A stretch of 64,000 bases of DNA from DATEDA01 sp963827595 (GCA_963827595.1 CAWHBT010000018.1:1-64000); one strand, 5' to 3'. Shown: positions 16,252-25,698, counted from the first letter of the stretch. Notes: generated by a model from the sequence alone, not told the origin. Program-made: numbers and translations.

Positions 16252-18264
16252 ATGACGCCCTACCCTCGACTCTTCACGCCGCTGCCCCTCGGCCCGCTCA
16301 CGCTGAAGAACCGCATCGTGATGGGTTCGATGCACACGCGCCTGGAGTGCGCCGACCGGCCCGCCGAGCGGCTCGCCGCGTTCTACGCCGAGCGGGCGCG
16401 CGGCGCGGCCGCGCTCGTCATCACCGGCGGCGTTTCGCCGGACAGCGCCGGGCGCATGGAGGAGGATTCGCTGGTCTTCAACCGCCGCGATCAGCTGCCG
16501 TTCCATCGCCGGATCGTCGACGCGGTCCACGCCGCGGGCGCGCCGATCTGCCTGCAGATCCTGCACGCGGGGCGCTACGCGAAGCTCGACGAGCTGGTCG
16601 GCGCGTCCGAGATCCCGTCGCCGATCAACCGGCGCAAGCCCCGCGCGCTCGCCGACGCGGACGTCGAGGAGGTCATCGAGGCGTTCGTCGAGTGCGCTGC
16701 GCTCGCCCAGGAGGCCGGCTACGACGGCGTCGAGATCATGGGCTCGGAGGGGTATCTCATCACCCAGTTCACCGCGCCGCGGACCAACGACCGCACCGAC
16801 CGGTGGGGCGGCCCGCTCGAGAACCGGCTCCGCTTTCCGGTCGAGATCGTCCGCCGGACGCGCCGCCGCGTCGGCGACGCCTTTCTCATCATCTTCCGCA
16901 TCTCCGCGCTCGACCTCGTGGACGGGGGCCTGAGCGCGGCAGAGACCGCGGCGCAGGGGCGCGCAGTCGCCGCCGCCGGCGCCGACCTGCTCGACACCGG
17001 GATCGGCTGGCACGAGGCGCGCGTGCCGACGATCGGGTACATGGTGCCGCGCGCGGCGTTCGCGTTCGCGGTGAAGAGCCTCAAGGAAGGGGTCCCGATC
17101 CCGGTCATGGCGACGAACCGGATCAACACGCCGGAGGTTGCGGAACGGCTGCTCGCCGAGGGCTTCGCCGACGCGGTGGCGCTCGCGCGGCCGATGCTCG
17201 CCGATCCCGAGTTCGCGCTCAAGGCGCGCGCCGGACGCGCCGCGGAGATCAACACCTGCATCGCCTGCAACCAGGCGTGCCTCGACTTCATCTTCCGCGA
17301 CGAGCCGGCGACCTGTCTCGTCAACCCGCGCGCCGGCCGCGAGCTCGATCTCCCCGCCGGCCCCGCTCTCCGGCGGCGGCGGGTCGCGGTCGTGGGCGCG
17401 GGCGCCGCAGGACTGTCGTGCGCGGTCACCGCCGCCGAGCGCGGTCACGCCGTGACGCTGTTCGAAGCCGCACCGGCGGTCGGCGGCCAGATGCACCTCG
17501 CCGCGGCGATCCCGGGCAAGGAATTCGCGGAGACGATCCGTTACTTCGAGCGCCGGCTCGAGGCATGCGGCGTCGAGGTGAGGCTCGGGCATCGCCCCGA
17601 GGCCGGAGCGCTCGCCGCGGGAGGGTTCGACGAGATCGTCGTCGCCACCGGCGTGACGCCGCGCCTCCCCGCGATCCCCGGGATCGATCATCCGAAGGTG
17701 CTGCGCTACGACGAGGTGCTGAGCGGGCGGAAGCGCCCCGGACGCCGCGTCGCGATCCTCGGCGCGGGCGGCATCGGTTTCGACGCGGCGGTCTACCTCA
17801 GCCGACCAGACAGCGTCGACCCGGCGGAGCATTTCTGCGGTGCGTGGGGCGTCGATCGGACCGGGCTGTCCGACGGCGGGCTGAACGGCACCCCGCGCGA
17901 GACCTCGCCCCGGGAAATCGTCCTGCTGCAGCGGAAACCCTCCCCTGCGGGGAAGACGCTCGGGATGACGACCGGCTGGGCGATCCGAGCGGAGCTCGTG
18001 CGGCGCGGCGTGAAGATCCTCGTCGGCGTGAGCTACGAGCGGATCGACGACGCGGGGCTGCACATCCGGCACGAGGACGCGCCGCGGCTGCTCGCGGTCG
18101 ACCACGTCGTGATCTGTGCCGGACAGGAGCCGTCGCGCTCGCTCTACGACGAGCTCGCCGCGCTGGGTGTCCGCGCGCGGCTCATCGGCGGCGCCGACGT
18201 GGCGGCGGAACTCGACGCCCTGCGGGCGATCGATCAGGGAATGCGGGTGGCGCTGGAGTTCTAG
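16252..18264 (+). CDS. NADH:flavin oxidoreductase / 2,4-dienoyl-CoA reductase (FadH) family flavoprotein
   Basis: A 670-residue multidomain enzyme. Residues 1-340 form an Old-Yellow-Enzyme TIM barrel for FMN (FTPLPLGPLTLKNRIVMGSM at the start, GYDGVEIMGSEGYLITQF in the middle). Then comes the [4Fe-4S] motif CIACNQACLDFIF...C, and a C-terminal FAD/NAD(P) Rossmann part (RVAVVGAGAAGLSCAVTAAE; RVAILGAGGIGFDAA). This is the layout of FadH and trimethylamine dehydrogenase-type enzymes, which use NAD(P)H to reduce enoyl or dienoyl-CoA compounds. It is convergent with the BadH-like gene 3 nt downstream. Confidence 0.92.
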   Translation: MTPYPRLFTPLPLGPLTLKNRIVMGSMHTRLECADRPAERLAAFYAERARGAAALVITGGVSPDSAGRMEEDSLVFNRRDQLPFHRRIVDAVHAAGAPICLQILHAGRYAKLDELVGASEIPSPINRRKPRALADADVEEVIEAFVECAALAQEAGYDGVEIMGSEGYLITQFTAPRTNDRTDRWGGPLENRLRFPVEIVRRTRRRVGDAFLIIFRISALDLVDGGLSAAETAAQGRAVAAAGADLLDTGIGWHEARVPTIGYMVPRAAFAFAVKSLKEGVPIPVMATNRINTPEVAERLLAEGFADAVALARPMLADPEFALKARAGRAAEINTCIACNQACLDFIFRDEPATCLVNPRAGRELDLPAGPALRRRRVAVVGAGAAGLSCAVTAAERGHAVTLFEAAPAVGGQMHLAAAIPGKEFAETIRYFERRLEACGVEVRLGHRPEAGALAAGGFDEIVVATGVTPRLPAIPGIDHPKVLRYDEVLSGRKRPGRRVAILGAGGIGFDAAVYLSRPDSVDPAEHFCGAWGVDRTGLSDGGLNGTPRETSPREIVLLQRKPSPAGKTLGMTTGWAIRAELVRRGVKILVGVSYERIDDAGLHIRHEDAPRLLAVDHVVICAGQEPSRSLYDELAALGVRARLIGGADVAAELDALRAIDQGMRVALEF

Positions 18265-18267
18265 CGG

Positions 18268-19032
18268 TCACCCGTGCATGGTCAGCCCGCCGGAGACGCT
18301 GATCGTCTGCCCGGTGACGTAGGCCGCATCGTCGCTCGCCAGGAACGCGACGACTCCCGGATAGTCCTCCGGCGCCCCGAGCCGCTTCATCGGGATCGCG
18401 CGCTTCAGCCCCTCCAGGACCTTCGCGCCGTCCGGGCCCTCGGTGAAGCTCCGCAGGATCGCGGTGTCGGTCGGACCCGGACACACCGTGTTCAGCCGGA
18501 TGCCCTTGCCGACCAGCTCGCGGGCGAGCGTCTTCGTCAGCGCGATGATTCCGCCCTTGCACGCCGAGTACACGGCCTCGCCCGACGAGCCGACGCGACC
18601 CGCGTCGGACGCGATGTTCACCACGCAGCCGACGCCGCGCTCGGCCATCCGCTTGAGCACCACGTGGTGCATGTTGAGCGGACCGTAGAGGTTGATCCGG
18701 ACCACCTTCTCCCAGAACCCCGGCTCGGTGTCGAGGAAGTTGGCGGCTCGGTCCCAGCCGGCGTTGTTCACCAGGATGCCGGTCGGCCCGTGCGTCTGCT
18801 CGAACGACTGCACCGCGCGCGCGACGGCGGCGTAGTCGCCGATGTCGACCAGCTCGACGTGCGACTGCCCGCCCTGGGCCTGGATCTGGCCGGCGCAGTC
18901 GAGCGCGCCGGTCTCGTCGAGGTCGAAGACGCCGACGACGCAGCCCTCCGCGGCGAGCCGCATCGCGATCGCGCGGCCGATCCCGTTCGCCGCACCGGTG
19001 ACCAGTGCGACCTTGCCTCGAAGTCCACGCAT
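18268..19032 (-). CDS. SDR dehydrogenase, BadH-like (2-hydroxycyclohexanecarboxyl-CoA dehydrogenase-like)
   Basis: A 254-residue short-chain dehydrogenase with TGAANGIG nucleotide loop, NNAGWD, catalytic Ser in NIASDAGRVGSSGEA and YSACK as the Y-x3-K pair. The NNAGWD, INLYGPLNMHHVVL, RVGSSGEAVYSACKGG and CPGPTDTA segments closely follow BadH of alicyclic-acid degradation, which oxidises 2-hydroxycyclohexane carboxyl-CoA to the 2-keto form with NAD. This family assignment is from memory of BadH. A BadH-like role next to a dienoyl-CoA-reductase-like gene points to cyclic acyl-CoA metabolism. It starts 11 nt after the hydrolase on the same strand. Confidence 0.88.
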   Translation of the reverse strand: MRGLRGKVALVTGAANGIGRAIAMRLAAEGCVVGVFDLDETGALDCAGQIQAQGGQSHVELVDIGDYAAVARAVQSFEQTHGPTGILVNNAGWDRAANFLDTEPGFWEKVVRINLYGPLNMHHVVLKRMAERGVGCVVNIASDAGRVGSSGEAVYSACKGGIIALTKTLARELVGKGIRLNTVCPGPTDTAILRSFTEGPDGAKVLEGLKRAIPMKRLGAPEDYPGVVAFLASDDAAYVTGQTISVSGGLTMHG

Positions 19033-19043
19033 GCCAACCTCCT

Positions 19044-19823
19044 TCAGCGGTCCGCGATCCGGTGCACGAAACGAGCGACCGCCTCGACCGTCCTCTCCGG
19101 CTGATCCCGGTGCAGCCGGTGCCCGCAGTCGGCGAGCCCGACGACCTCGCACGGCCCCGCGACCTGCACCGCGATCGCGTCGAGCTGCGCCATCGTTCCG
19201 TACTCGTCGTCGTACCCCTGGATCGCGAGCACCGGGCAGGTGATCCGCGGCAGGAAGGACTCGATGTTCCAGCGCCGGAAGTCCGGGTGCAGCCAGATGT
19301 CGTTCCAGCCGTAGAACGTCTTCCGCGGATCCGCGTGGTGGCGCCCGAGCTTCTCCGGCAGGTCGGTGGTCTCAAACGCGATCCTCGCCTCGGCGATGCT
19401 CTTCACCGAGAGGTCCTCGACGAAGACGTGCGGCGCGAGCGCCACCAGTCCGCGGACCGCGTCGTGCGCGCCCGCGTAGATCAGGGAGATCGAGGCGCCG
19501 TCGGAGTGCCCGACGAGGATCGGTCGCGAGATCCCGAGCTTCGCGAGCAGCTCGGGCAGCGCCTCCAGCGCCTCGCGGTGCATGTAGTCGACCTGGAACG
19601 GGGCCGCGAGGCCGTCCGAATTCCCGTAGCCGTAGCGCGAGTAGACGACGACCGGGCACCCGGTCGCGGCGGCAACCTGCGCGGGGAACTCGCGCCAGGT
19701 GCTGATCGACCCGAGGCCCTCGTGCAGGAGGACGAGCGTCGGACGCGTCGCGGGACCGGGGATCGTCTGCACCTCCAGTCGATGACCGCAGACGTCGACG
19801 AACGGGTGGCCGGCTTCGCCCAT
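19044..19823 (-). CDS. Alpha/beta hydrolase
   Basis: A 259-residue alpha/beta hydrolase. Oxyanion-hole strand VLLHEGLGSISTW, nucleophile elbow GHSDGAS with the catalytic Ser, acidic residue near GYDDEYG, and catalytic His in DCGHRLHRDQPE. It lies 11 nt upstream of the BadH-like gene on the same strand, so the two are probably co-transcribed and this could be the ring-opening or thioester-hydrolysing partner. The substrate is inferred, not shown. ATG at 19823. Confidence 0.85.
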   Translation of the reverse strand: MGEAGHPFVDVCGHRLEVQTIPGPATRPTLVLLHEGLGSISTWREFPAQVAAATGCPVVVYSRYGYGNSDGLAAPFQVDYMHREALEALPELLAKLGISRPILVGHSDGASISLIYAGAHDAVRGLVALAPHVFVEDLSVKSIAEARIAFETTDLPEKLGRHHADPRKTFYGWNDIWLHPDFRRWNIESFLPRITCPVLAIQGYDDEYGTMAQLDAIAVQVAGPCEVVGLADCGHRLHRDQPERTVEAVARFVHRIADR

Positions 19824-19840
19824 GGGAAGGCGGAGTGTAC

Positions 19841-20908
19841 CTAGAGCTTGAGCGGCTTCCAGTAGCCCGTCAGCTCCAGATAACCCCGGCCGACGAGCCG
19901 ACCGCCCTGCACGGCCCGGACCGCGCCCTCCCAGTAGATCGTCCCGGTGCTCACGCGCGAATCGAGCTCCTGGTCATCCATCAGCGGCTCGAGATCGACC
20001 TCGAGCTCGCCGGCGCGGACGCGCATCGCGACCGGGTACGTCACGTCGCTCCGCGGCGAGCGCCAGCTCCGGAGCGGCTCAAAGGCGACCTCGCGTGGCG
20101 TGAAAACCCGCCGGCGCCCGTCGGCCGTACGGAGCGCGCCGCCGGCCCAGAACGCGCCGCCCGCCTTCGCCCGAATGCGAAACGCCATCAGCGCGCCGCC
20201 GTCCGCGAGGTTGATGCCAATCCAGTCCCAGCCGGTCGCCTCCGCCGCCAGGTACTCGCTCGACCATTCGTGGTCGAGCCACGCCTCACCCTGGACGGGC
20301 TCGCGCCGGCCTTCCCGCTCGACGGTTCCCGACACGGCGAGATGCGGGCGGCTGTAGTAGTAGCTCGCCTGCTGCGGCGCCGGGCCCTTGCGGCTGTACC
20401 CGCCCTCGCCCTGCAACAAGTGCCCTTGCGTTGGCTCGAACGCGAGGTCGAGCGCGAACTCCCGCGCGGTGATCCGTGTGCGGTAGCCGCTTTCCGAAAG
20501 CGCGATCGACCAGTCGTCGATGCGCACGTCGGTGCGCCCTTCGCGCGCCTCGGCGAGGCCGAAGCCGGAGCGCGCGGCGCGCTGGTCGTGCAGGAGTCGG
20601 CCCCGCGCCGGATCCGCGATCGCGGCATGGGCGAACAGCAGCTGCTTCGGGGCGAACGCGCTAGGGTTGTCCTCGGCGATCCGCGGGCGGTTGCGGAAGA
20701 ACGTCACCTGGAACCCGAGGTCCCGGCCGCCAGCGTCGCGCAGCCAGCCCGTGACGTACCACCATTCGGTCCGGTACTCGGGATGCGCGCCGTGGTCCCG
20801 CGGGAACTCGAGCGCGCGACCGCGGGCGACCTCCGGGTACCCCTCGCCTGCGAGCGCCCGCAGCGCGGCGAGCGCCACCGGACTCAGCAGAAACGCCCGG
20901 CGCCTCAC
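19841..20908 (-). CDS. Lipocalin-like exported protein of the CrtC/AttH family
   Basis: A 355-residue exported protein with a twin-arginine-like start (MRRRAFLLSP) and a hydrophobic signal segment. The N-terminal domain has EFPRDHGAHPEYRTEWWYVTGWL and the later YLELTGYWKPLKL, marks of the CrtC/hydroxyneurosporene-synthase-like two-domain lipocalin family, which includes AttH. Its gene ends a run of ABC ATPase, FtsX-like permease and this protein, as in attEFGH of Agrobacterium. A carrier for a hydrophobic ligand in the envelope is likely. It overlaps the permease stop region by 4 nt. Confidence 0.85.
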   Translation of the reverse strand: MRRRAFLLSPVALAALRALAGEGYPEVARGRALEFPRDHGAHPEYRTEWWYVTGWLRDAGGRDLGFQVTFFRNRPRIAEDNPSAFAPKQLLFAHAAIADPARGRLLHDQRAARSGFGLAEAREGRTDVRIDDWSIALSESGYRTRITAREFALDLAFEPTQGHLLQGEGGYSRKGPAPQQASYYYSRPHLAVSGTVEREGRREPVQGEAWLDHEWSSEYLAAEATGWDWIGINLADGGALMAFRIRAKAGGAFWAGGALRTADGRRRVFTPREVAFEPLRSWRSPRSDVTYPVAMRVRAGELEVDLEPLMDDQELDSRVSTGTIYWEGAVRAVQGGRLVGRGYLELTGYWKPLKL

Positions 20909-23412
20909 CAGTCGTCCTTGACCGCGCGCGCCGCGTCGTCGGTCATCGCCGCGCGCGCGCTCGCCGTCGCGGTGAGAGACGCCGCTACCAGCATGACCGC
21001 GCAGAACACCGCCAGCGGCCCCCAGGGGATCGCCAGGTCCATGCTCCAGTGGAACGACTGCCGGTTCACGACGTGGATGAGGATCAGGCTGATCAGCCAG
21101 CCGAGGCCGAGGCCTACCGCGAGCCCGAGCGCGCTCACCGCGAATCCTTCGGTCGCGAGCATCGCGGCGATCTGCCGGCGCGTCATGCCGACGTGACGGA
21201 GCATGCCGAACTCCCGGCGGCGCGCCAGCACCAGCGCGCCGAAGCTCGAGGAGAGGCCGGTGAGGCCGATGACGAGCGCCACCAGCTCCAGGACGTAGGT
21301 GATGGCGAACGTCCGGTCGAACGCCTGCATCGAGCGCCGACGGATCTCCCCCGGCTCGTCGACGTCGAGCTGCTCGCCGCCGGGCAGGGTCGCGCGCAAT
21401 GCCTCCTTCACCTGGCCGGGCTCGGCTCCGGGCGCCAGCCAGAGCGCGGCGTCGTTCGCAGTCCGGTCGCCGGTCAGGCGGACGTAAAGATCCGAGTGGA
21501 TCAGGACCGAGCCGTGCTGACGGATGTAGTCGCGCCAGATGCCCGCCACCGTGAACCGCTCGTTGCGTCCGCCGATCGGCAGCTCGACCACGGCGCCGAG
21601 GGTGAAGCCGTAGACGTCGACCATCGCCTCGGACACCCAGATCGGCGGCGGCGCGCCCGCGCGGGGCACCACGAACCCGCTCACGAGCGGTAGCAGCCGC
21701 CCCGGATCCTCGGCGTCGATGGGCCGCGAGAACAGCGTGATCGGAGGCTTCTCCGGCGCGAGCAGTAGCTGCTGCACGCGCGCGTAGTCGACCCGGCGTA
21801 CCCCCGGCAGCCGCGCGAGGTTCTCCTGGTCCCGGGGCGCCAGGAACGCTGCGTCCCCCGATGCGCTGGTGCGCACGTACAGGTCGGCCGGCAGCACGTG
21901 CTCGAGCCAGTCGTCGAGCGACTGCCGGAACGACGCGACCATGATCGCCATCGAGACGAGCAGGCTCACCGCGGCGACGATGGTGGCGAGCGAGAGCATC
22001 GACTGGCCGGGTGCGCCGCGGAGCTGCATGAGGGCGAGCTGCGCGGCAACGGCGCGCTGCGCCGGCAGCCGGCCGAGCACCGCCACGGTGAGCCGCGGCA
22101 TGAGCATGATGGTGCCGATCAGCAGCAGCCCGATGGCGGCGTAACCGAAGATCGGCAGCCCGTCGACGGGTGGTGCGAGCGTGAGGGCGGCGCCGCCCGC
22201 AATCACCGCGAGCCCGGGCCAGATCGGCCGGAGCCGCTCGAACACCCGTTCCTCGTCGCCCGCTTTCAGCGCTGCCGCGGTCCGCGTCCGCGCCGCTTCC
22301 AGCGCCGGCGCCAGGCTGCCGACCAGCGCCACCGCCACGCCGAGCGCAAAGAAGAGCGCCGCCCAGGTCGGGTCTACCCGGAGCGCGGGTTGCAGGCCGC
22401 GGAAATGACCGGCGCCGAGATCGGCGCCGACCAGCTCCAGGATGGTCTGCGCGAGGGCGAAGCCGAGTGCGAGCCCGGCGCCCGCCCCGACGATCCCGAG
22501 CGCGAGCGCTTCACCGAGCACCAGGGCGATCAGTCCGCGCCCCTTCAATCCGAGCACGCGCAGCAACGCGAGCTGGGCGCGCCGGCGGACGACGGCCAGC
22601 GCCTGGGTCGAGAAGACGAGCAGCCCGCCGGTGAAGAGCGCCACCAGTGCCAGCACGTTGAGGTTCACGCGGTAGGCGCGCGAGATCGTCGCGGCGCGCT
22701 TCACGCTCGCTTCGGGCCGCTCCGCAAGGACCCCGGCCGGAAGATCCGCGGCGAGGCGCCGCCGGAACGCTTCGACGTCGACGCCCGGGCGCAGCCGCAG
22801 GTCCACCCGGTTGATGCGGCCCAGCCGGTCGAGCGCGCCCTGGGCAGCCGCGATGTCGACGAGCCCGAAGCGCGTGCCGTCGGCGCGCGTGAGCCCGGCG
22901 ACGCGCAGCCGCACCTCGCGGAGGCCCACCTGGACGGCGATGGTATCGCCCTCCTTCGCGCCGAGGCCGTCGGCCGCCGCGGGACTGAGGAAGATCGTGT
23001 CCGGACGCAGCGTGTCGAGCGAATCCGCGACCGTCGTCGCGGCGAGCTGAGGCTGCACCAGCCCCGCCCGGAACACGTCGACCCCGAGCAGCCGGAGACG
23101 CTCGGTCCGTCCGCGGAGGCGGACGTCGGCCTCGATCACCGGGCTCGCCACGGCCACCTCCGGCAAGCGCGCAAGCCGTGGATAGAGCGCCTCGTCGAAG
23201 CCCGCGCGCGGGCCGCGAATCTCGAGGTCGGCGGTGCCGGAGAGCGTCTGCACGGCCTGGGAGAACTCGTTGATCGCCGACTGGTTGACGAGCTGCACGG
23301 CGTAGCCCAAGGCCACGCCGAGGGCGATGGCCGCGAGGGAGAGCGCGAGCCGGCCCTTGCTCTGCCTGACGGGGCCGAGGAACAGCGCCAGGGCGAGCGC
23401 GGTGCGGGTCAC
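20905..23412 (-). CDS. FtsX-like ABC transporter permease
   Basis: An 835-residue inner-membrane protein with about ten membrane segments arranged as two FtsX-type modules (after residue 250 and near the C-terminus), each with large periplasmic loops, as in LolC/E- or MacB-like permeases. First membrane helix near LSLAAIALGVALGYAVQLV; last helix pair near LGWLISLILIHVV. GTG at 23412. The ATPase gene ends 4 nt upstream and the lipocalin gene overlaps its stop, so all three form an operon that likely moves a lipophilic substrate from the inner membrane. Confidence 0.9.
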   Translation of the reverse strand: MTRTALALALFLGPVRQSKGRLALSLAAIALGVALGYAVQLVNQSAINEFSQAVQTLSGTADLEIRGPRAGFDEALYPRLARLPEVAVASPVIEADVRLRGRTERLRLLGVDVFRAGLVQPQLAATTVADSLDTLRPDTIFLSPAAADGLGAKEGDTIAVQVGLREVRLRVAGLTRADGTRFGLVDIAAAQGALDRLGRINRVDLRLRPGVDVEAFRRRLAADLPAGVLAERPEASVKRAATISRAYRVNLNVLALVALFTGGLLVFSTQALAVVRRRAQLALLRVLGLKGRGLIALVLGEALALGIVGAGAGLALGFALAQTILELVGADLGAGHFRGLQPALRVDPTWAALFFALGVAVALVGSLAPALEAARTRTAAALKAGDEERVFERLRPIWPGLAVIAGGAALTLAPPVDGLPIFGYAAIGLLLIGTIMLMPRLTVAVLGRLPAQRAVAAQLALMQLRGAPGQSMLSLATIVAAVSLLVSMAIMVASFRQSLDDWLEHVLPADLYVRTSASGDAAFLAPRDQENLARLPGVRRVDYARVQQLLLAPEKPPITLFSRPIDAEDPGRLLPLVSGFVVPRAGAPPPIWVSEAMVDVYGFTLGAVVELPIGGRNERFTVAGIWRDYIRQHGSVLIHSDLYVRLTGDRTANDAALWLAPGAEPGQVKEALRATLPGGEQLDVDEPGEIRRRSMQAFDRTFAITYVLELVALVIGLTGLSSSFGALVLARRREFGMLRHVGMTRRQIAAMLATEGFAVSALGLAVGLGLGWLISLILIHVVNRQSFHWSMDLAIPWGPLAVFCAVMLVAASLTATASARAAMTDDAARAVKDDW

Positions 23413-23416
23413 GGCG

Positions 23417-24082
<666 letters not shown>

Positions 24083-24108
24083 GAGACGAGGTTAGCACCG
24101 CCGCCGTG

Positions 24109-24335
24109 GGGGGATCTACAAGGGGGCGACGCCCCCTTGTTGCGACATGGGGGATATACAAGGGGAGTCTCCCCTTGTTCGTACGATGGGCCTGGCCGTT
24201 TCTTTTCTGGAGGGGTGAAACCCCTCCAGAAAAGAAACGGCCGCGAGGCGGATGCCTCGCGGCCGGGAATGCCGTATGGGCTTCGTTCGTACTGAGGTCG
24301 AGGAACAAGGGGGCACGCCCCCTTGTAGATCCCCC
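24109..24335. repeat. Palindrome block with 19-bp terminal inverted repeats (MITE-like)
   Basis: A 227-bp block in the only gene-free stretch over 300 bp (24083-24423). Its ends are a perfect 19-bp inverted repeat (24109-24127 and 24317-24335), and the left end recurs almost unchanged as a direct repeat at 24149-24167. Inside are hairpins at 24118-24140, 24158-24178, 24194-24242 (22-bp stem), 24239-24264 and 24305-24326. The three ACAAGGGG-type hairpins share one sequence. No transposase or good coding pattern is seen. The rest of the stretch (24336-24423) holds nothing that I recognise. Confidence 0.8.
24194..24242. repeat. 22-bp perfect inverted repeat inside the palindrome block
   Basis: Arms 24194-24215 and 24221-24242 pair over 22 bp without mismatch around the loop TGAAA. 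It is the longest hairpin in the window and includes a TTTCTTTTCT/AGAAAAGAAA arm of lower G+C. The next hairpin (24239-24264) shares its last 4 bases (GGCC), so the two can form alternative structures. Confidence 0.85.
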
Positions 24336-24423
24336 AATCCAGCGCTTCGCGCGCTGTTGTTCGTGCGTCGGCGGCGGCCTGAAGCCGCGCCGGCGAATCG
24401 AAGCCGGTCGGTAGGGCGGGTCG

Positions 24424-24570
24424 CTAGCCTCCCCGTTGCGTGGAGCTGGAGGAGGTAGAGCCCTGTGATCCGTCCGCCGACTTCGCCTTCGCGCCGGGAC
24501 AAGCCGACGCCGCGCTGCTCGCGAGCAAGAATCCGATCACGGCAGCGATCCTCAAGTATCGACTAGACAC
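24424..24570 (-). CDS. Tiny exported peptide (48 residues) with a perfect extended ribosome-binding site
   Basis: A 48-residue peptide from GTG 24570 with a signal peptide (SSRYLRIAAVIGFLLASSA, then ASAC) and a mature part of about 25 residues, Cys-Pro at its start followed by Lys/Ser/Gly-rich sequence ending STSSSSTQRGG. The GTG start is fixed by the AAAGGAGGTGATCC element (24585-24572), 1 nt upstream. It follows DoxX on the same strand (81-nt gap), so it may be the last gene of that unit. The family is unknown; codon use is ordinary. Confidence 0.6.
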   Translation of the reverse strand: MSSRYLRIAAVIGFLLASSAASACPGAKAKSADGSQGSTSSSSTQRGG

Positions 24571-24571
24571 T

Positions 24572-24585
24572 GGATCACCTCCTTT
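24572..24585 (-). promoter_or_regulatory. Extended Shine-Dalgarno sequence complementary to the 16S rRNA 3' end
   Basis: On the minus strand AAAGGAGGTGATCC is the full complement of the anti-Shine-Dalgarno 3' end of 16S rRNA (GGATCACCTCCTTT). It places the GGAGG core 7 nt before GTG 24570. Such a long pairing is rare and would give very strong initiation or 30S retention. Confidence 0.75.
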
Positions 24586-24653
24586 CTTCCAAACCGGCAC
24601 ATGCCGTGCCCGGAGGATAGCAGAGCGGGCCGGCTGCTGAACAGCCCGGGCCG

Positions 24654-25073
24654 TTAGCGCGTCTGGCCGACCGGCCGCGACGGCTTGAGCGCATGGGCGC
24701 CGTCGCCGAGGAGCGCGAGCGCGAAGCAGGCAATCGCCCAGAACACTGGGTATTCCCAGCCACCGCCCTTGTTGGTGAACCAGAAGCCGCTGGCGGCGTG
24801 CCCGAGGTAGGCGGCGAAGAGCAGGTGAACGCCGAGGAAGATCGCAACCCAGCGGGTTTGGATCCCCAGGATGAGCGCCAATCCCCCGATCGTCTCGTAC
24901 AGCATGGCCACCCACGCCCACCAGTCCGGGAGCCCCAGGCTCGCGAAGTACTTGGCCGTCCCGGCCATCGTGAACACGGAGATCTTGAGATAGGCGCCAT
25001 GCAGGATGAACAGAACCCCCATGCTGACCCGCAACAGCAGCGCCGCGTAAGGTGCCGTTTTGCCGTCGATCAT
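24654..25073 (-). CDS. DoxX-family membrane protein
   Basis: A 139-residue inner-membrane protein with four membrane helices. DoxX family marks are LRVSMGVLFILHGAYLKI, the MLYETIGGLALILG helix and the AAYLGHAASGFWF segment. DoxX proteins often accompany redox or sulfur enzymes, and here the gene follows the SUF/nfu operon on the same strand with a 51-nt gap. Function is not defined. ATG at 25073. Confidence 0.88.
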   Translation of the reverse strand: MIDGKTAPYAALLLRVSMGVLFILHGAYLKISVFTMAGTAKYFASLGLPDWWAWVAMLYETIGGLALILGIQTRWVAIFLGVHLLFAAYLGHAASGFWFTNKGGGWEYPVFWAIACFALALLGDGAHALKPSRPVGQTR

Positions 25074-25124
25074 GTGCCGCCTCCTTCACCGTTGGACGCG
25101 AATCGGACGCGCCCGGCGCGAGGA

Positions 25125-25697
25125 CTACACCGGGACGAGCCGGATCTCGGGATCGATGGAGTGGACCAGGCCCTCGATGCCGGTGAGCGTGGCCGAGATC
25201 GAGCTCGGGCAGCTCCCGCACGCGCCCTGGTAGTGGACCTTGAGCACGCTGCCCTCCAACTCGACCATATAGAGGTCGCCACCATCGCCTTGGAGGTAGG
25301 GACGCACGCGCTCATCGATGAGGCCGGCGATCAGCTCGAGCTTCTGGCGCTGCTCCGGCGTCAGCCGGTCGTCGTCGAACGCCGGGTGCCCGCTGGCGGA
25401 GGCCGCGTAGGCCTGCGACTGCGCCTCCGCTGCCGGTGCCTCGCGGATCGGCACGGCGACCTTCTTGGAGAGCTCGCCCCACTCCGCGCCGCCGTCCTGG
25501 GTTACGGTGATCCAGTTGTCGACGTAGAAGACGTTCGCGACGCGCGGGATGTCGAACAGCGCCGCGGCGAGCGGATCGCCCTGTGCTTCCTCCTTCGAGT
25601 CGAAGGAGCGCGACACGCCGTAGGTCAGCGGCTCCTTGAGCACGAACTTCAGCGCGTTCGGGTTCGGCGTGCGCTCGATTTCAGCGATTTTCGGCAT
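25125..25697 (-). CDS. NifU-like Fe-S scaffold/carrier (Nfu type with N-terminal domain)
   Basis: A 190-residue Fe-S protein. Residues 1-90 form an Nfu N-terminal domain (ERTPNPNALKFVL, FDIPRVANVFYVDNWITVT). Residues 112-190 are the NifU C-terminal domain with GDGGDLYMVELE and the cluster-binding pair C160-x2-C163 (GACGSCPSS). Such proteins carry [4Fe-4S] clusters to target enzymes. The gene is the last of the suf operon, 1 nt after sufU. Confidence 0.92.
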   Translation of the reverse strand: MPKIAEIERTPNPNALKFVLKEPLTYGVSRSFDSKEEAQGDPLAAALFDIPRVANVFYVDNWITVTQDGGAEWGELSKKVAVPIREAPAAEAQSQAYAASASGHPAFDDDRLTPEQRQKLELIAGLIDERVRPYLQGDGGDLYMVELEGSVLKVHYQGACGSCPSSISATLTGIEGLVHSIDPEIRLVPV

Positions 25698-25698
25698 G

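Noticed and set aside
24109..24335. A CRISPR array, because of repeated hairpins
   Set aside because: Repeats are not evenly spaced, there are no spacers of uniform length and no cas genes nearby.
24571..24590. Part of a 16S rRNA gene, because of GGATCACCTCCTTT
   Set aside because: Only the last 14 bases match and no rRNA sequence flanks them; on the minus strand it is a ribosome-binding site placed correctly before a GTG.
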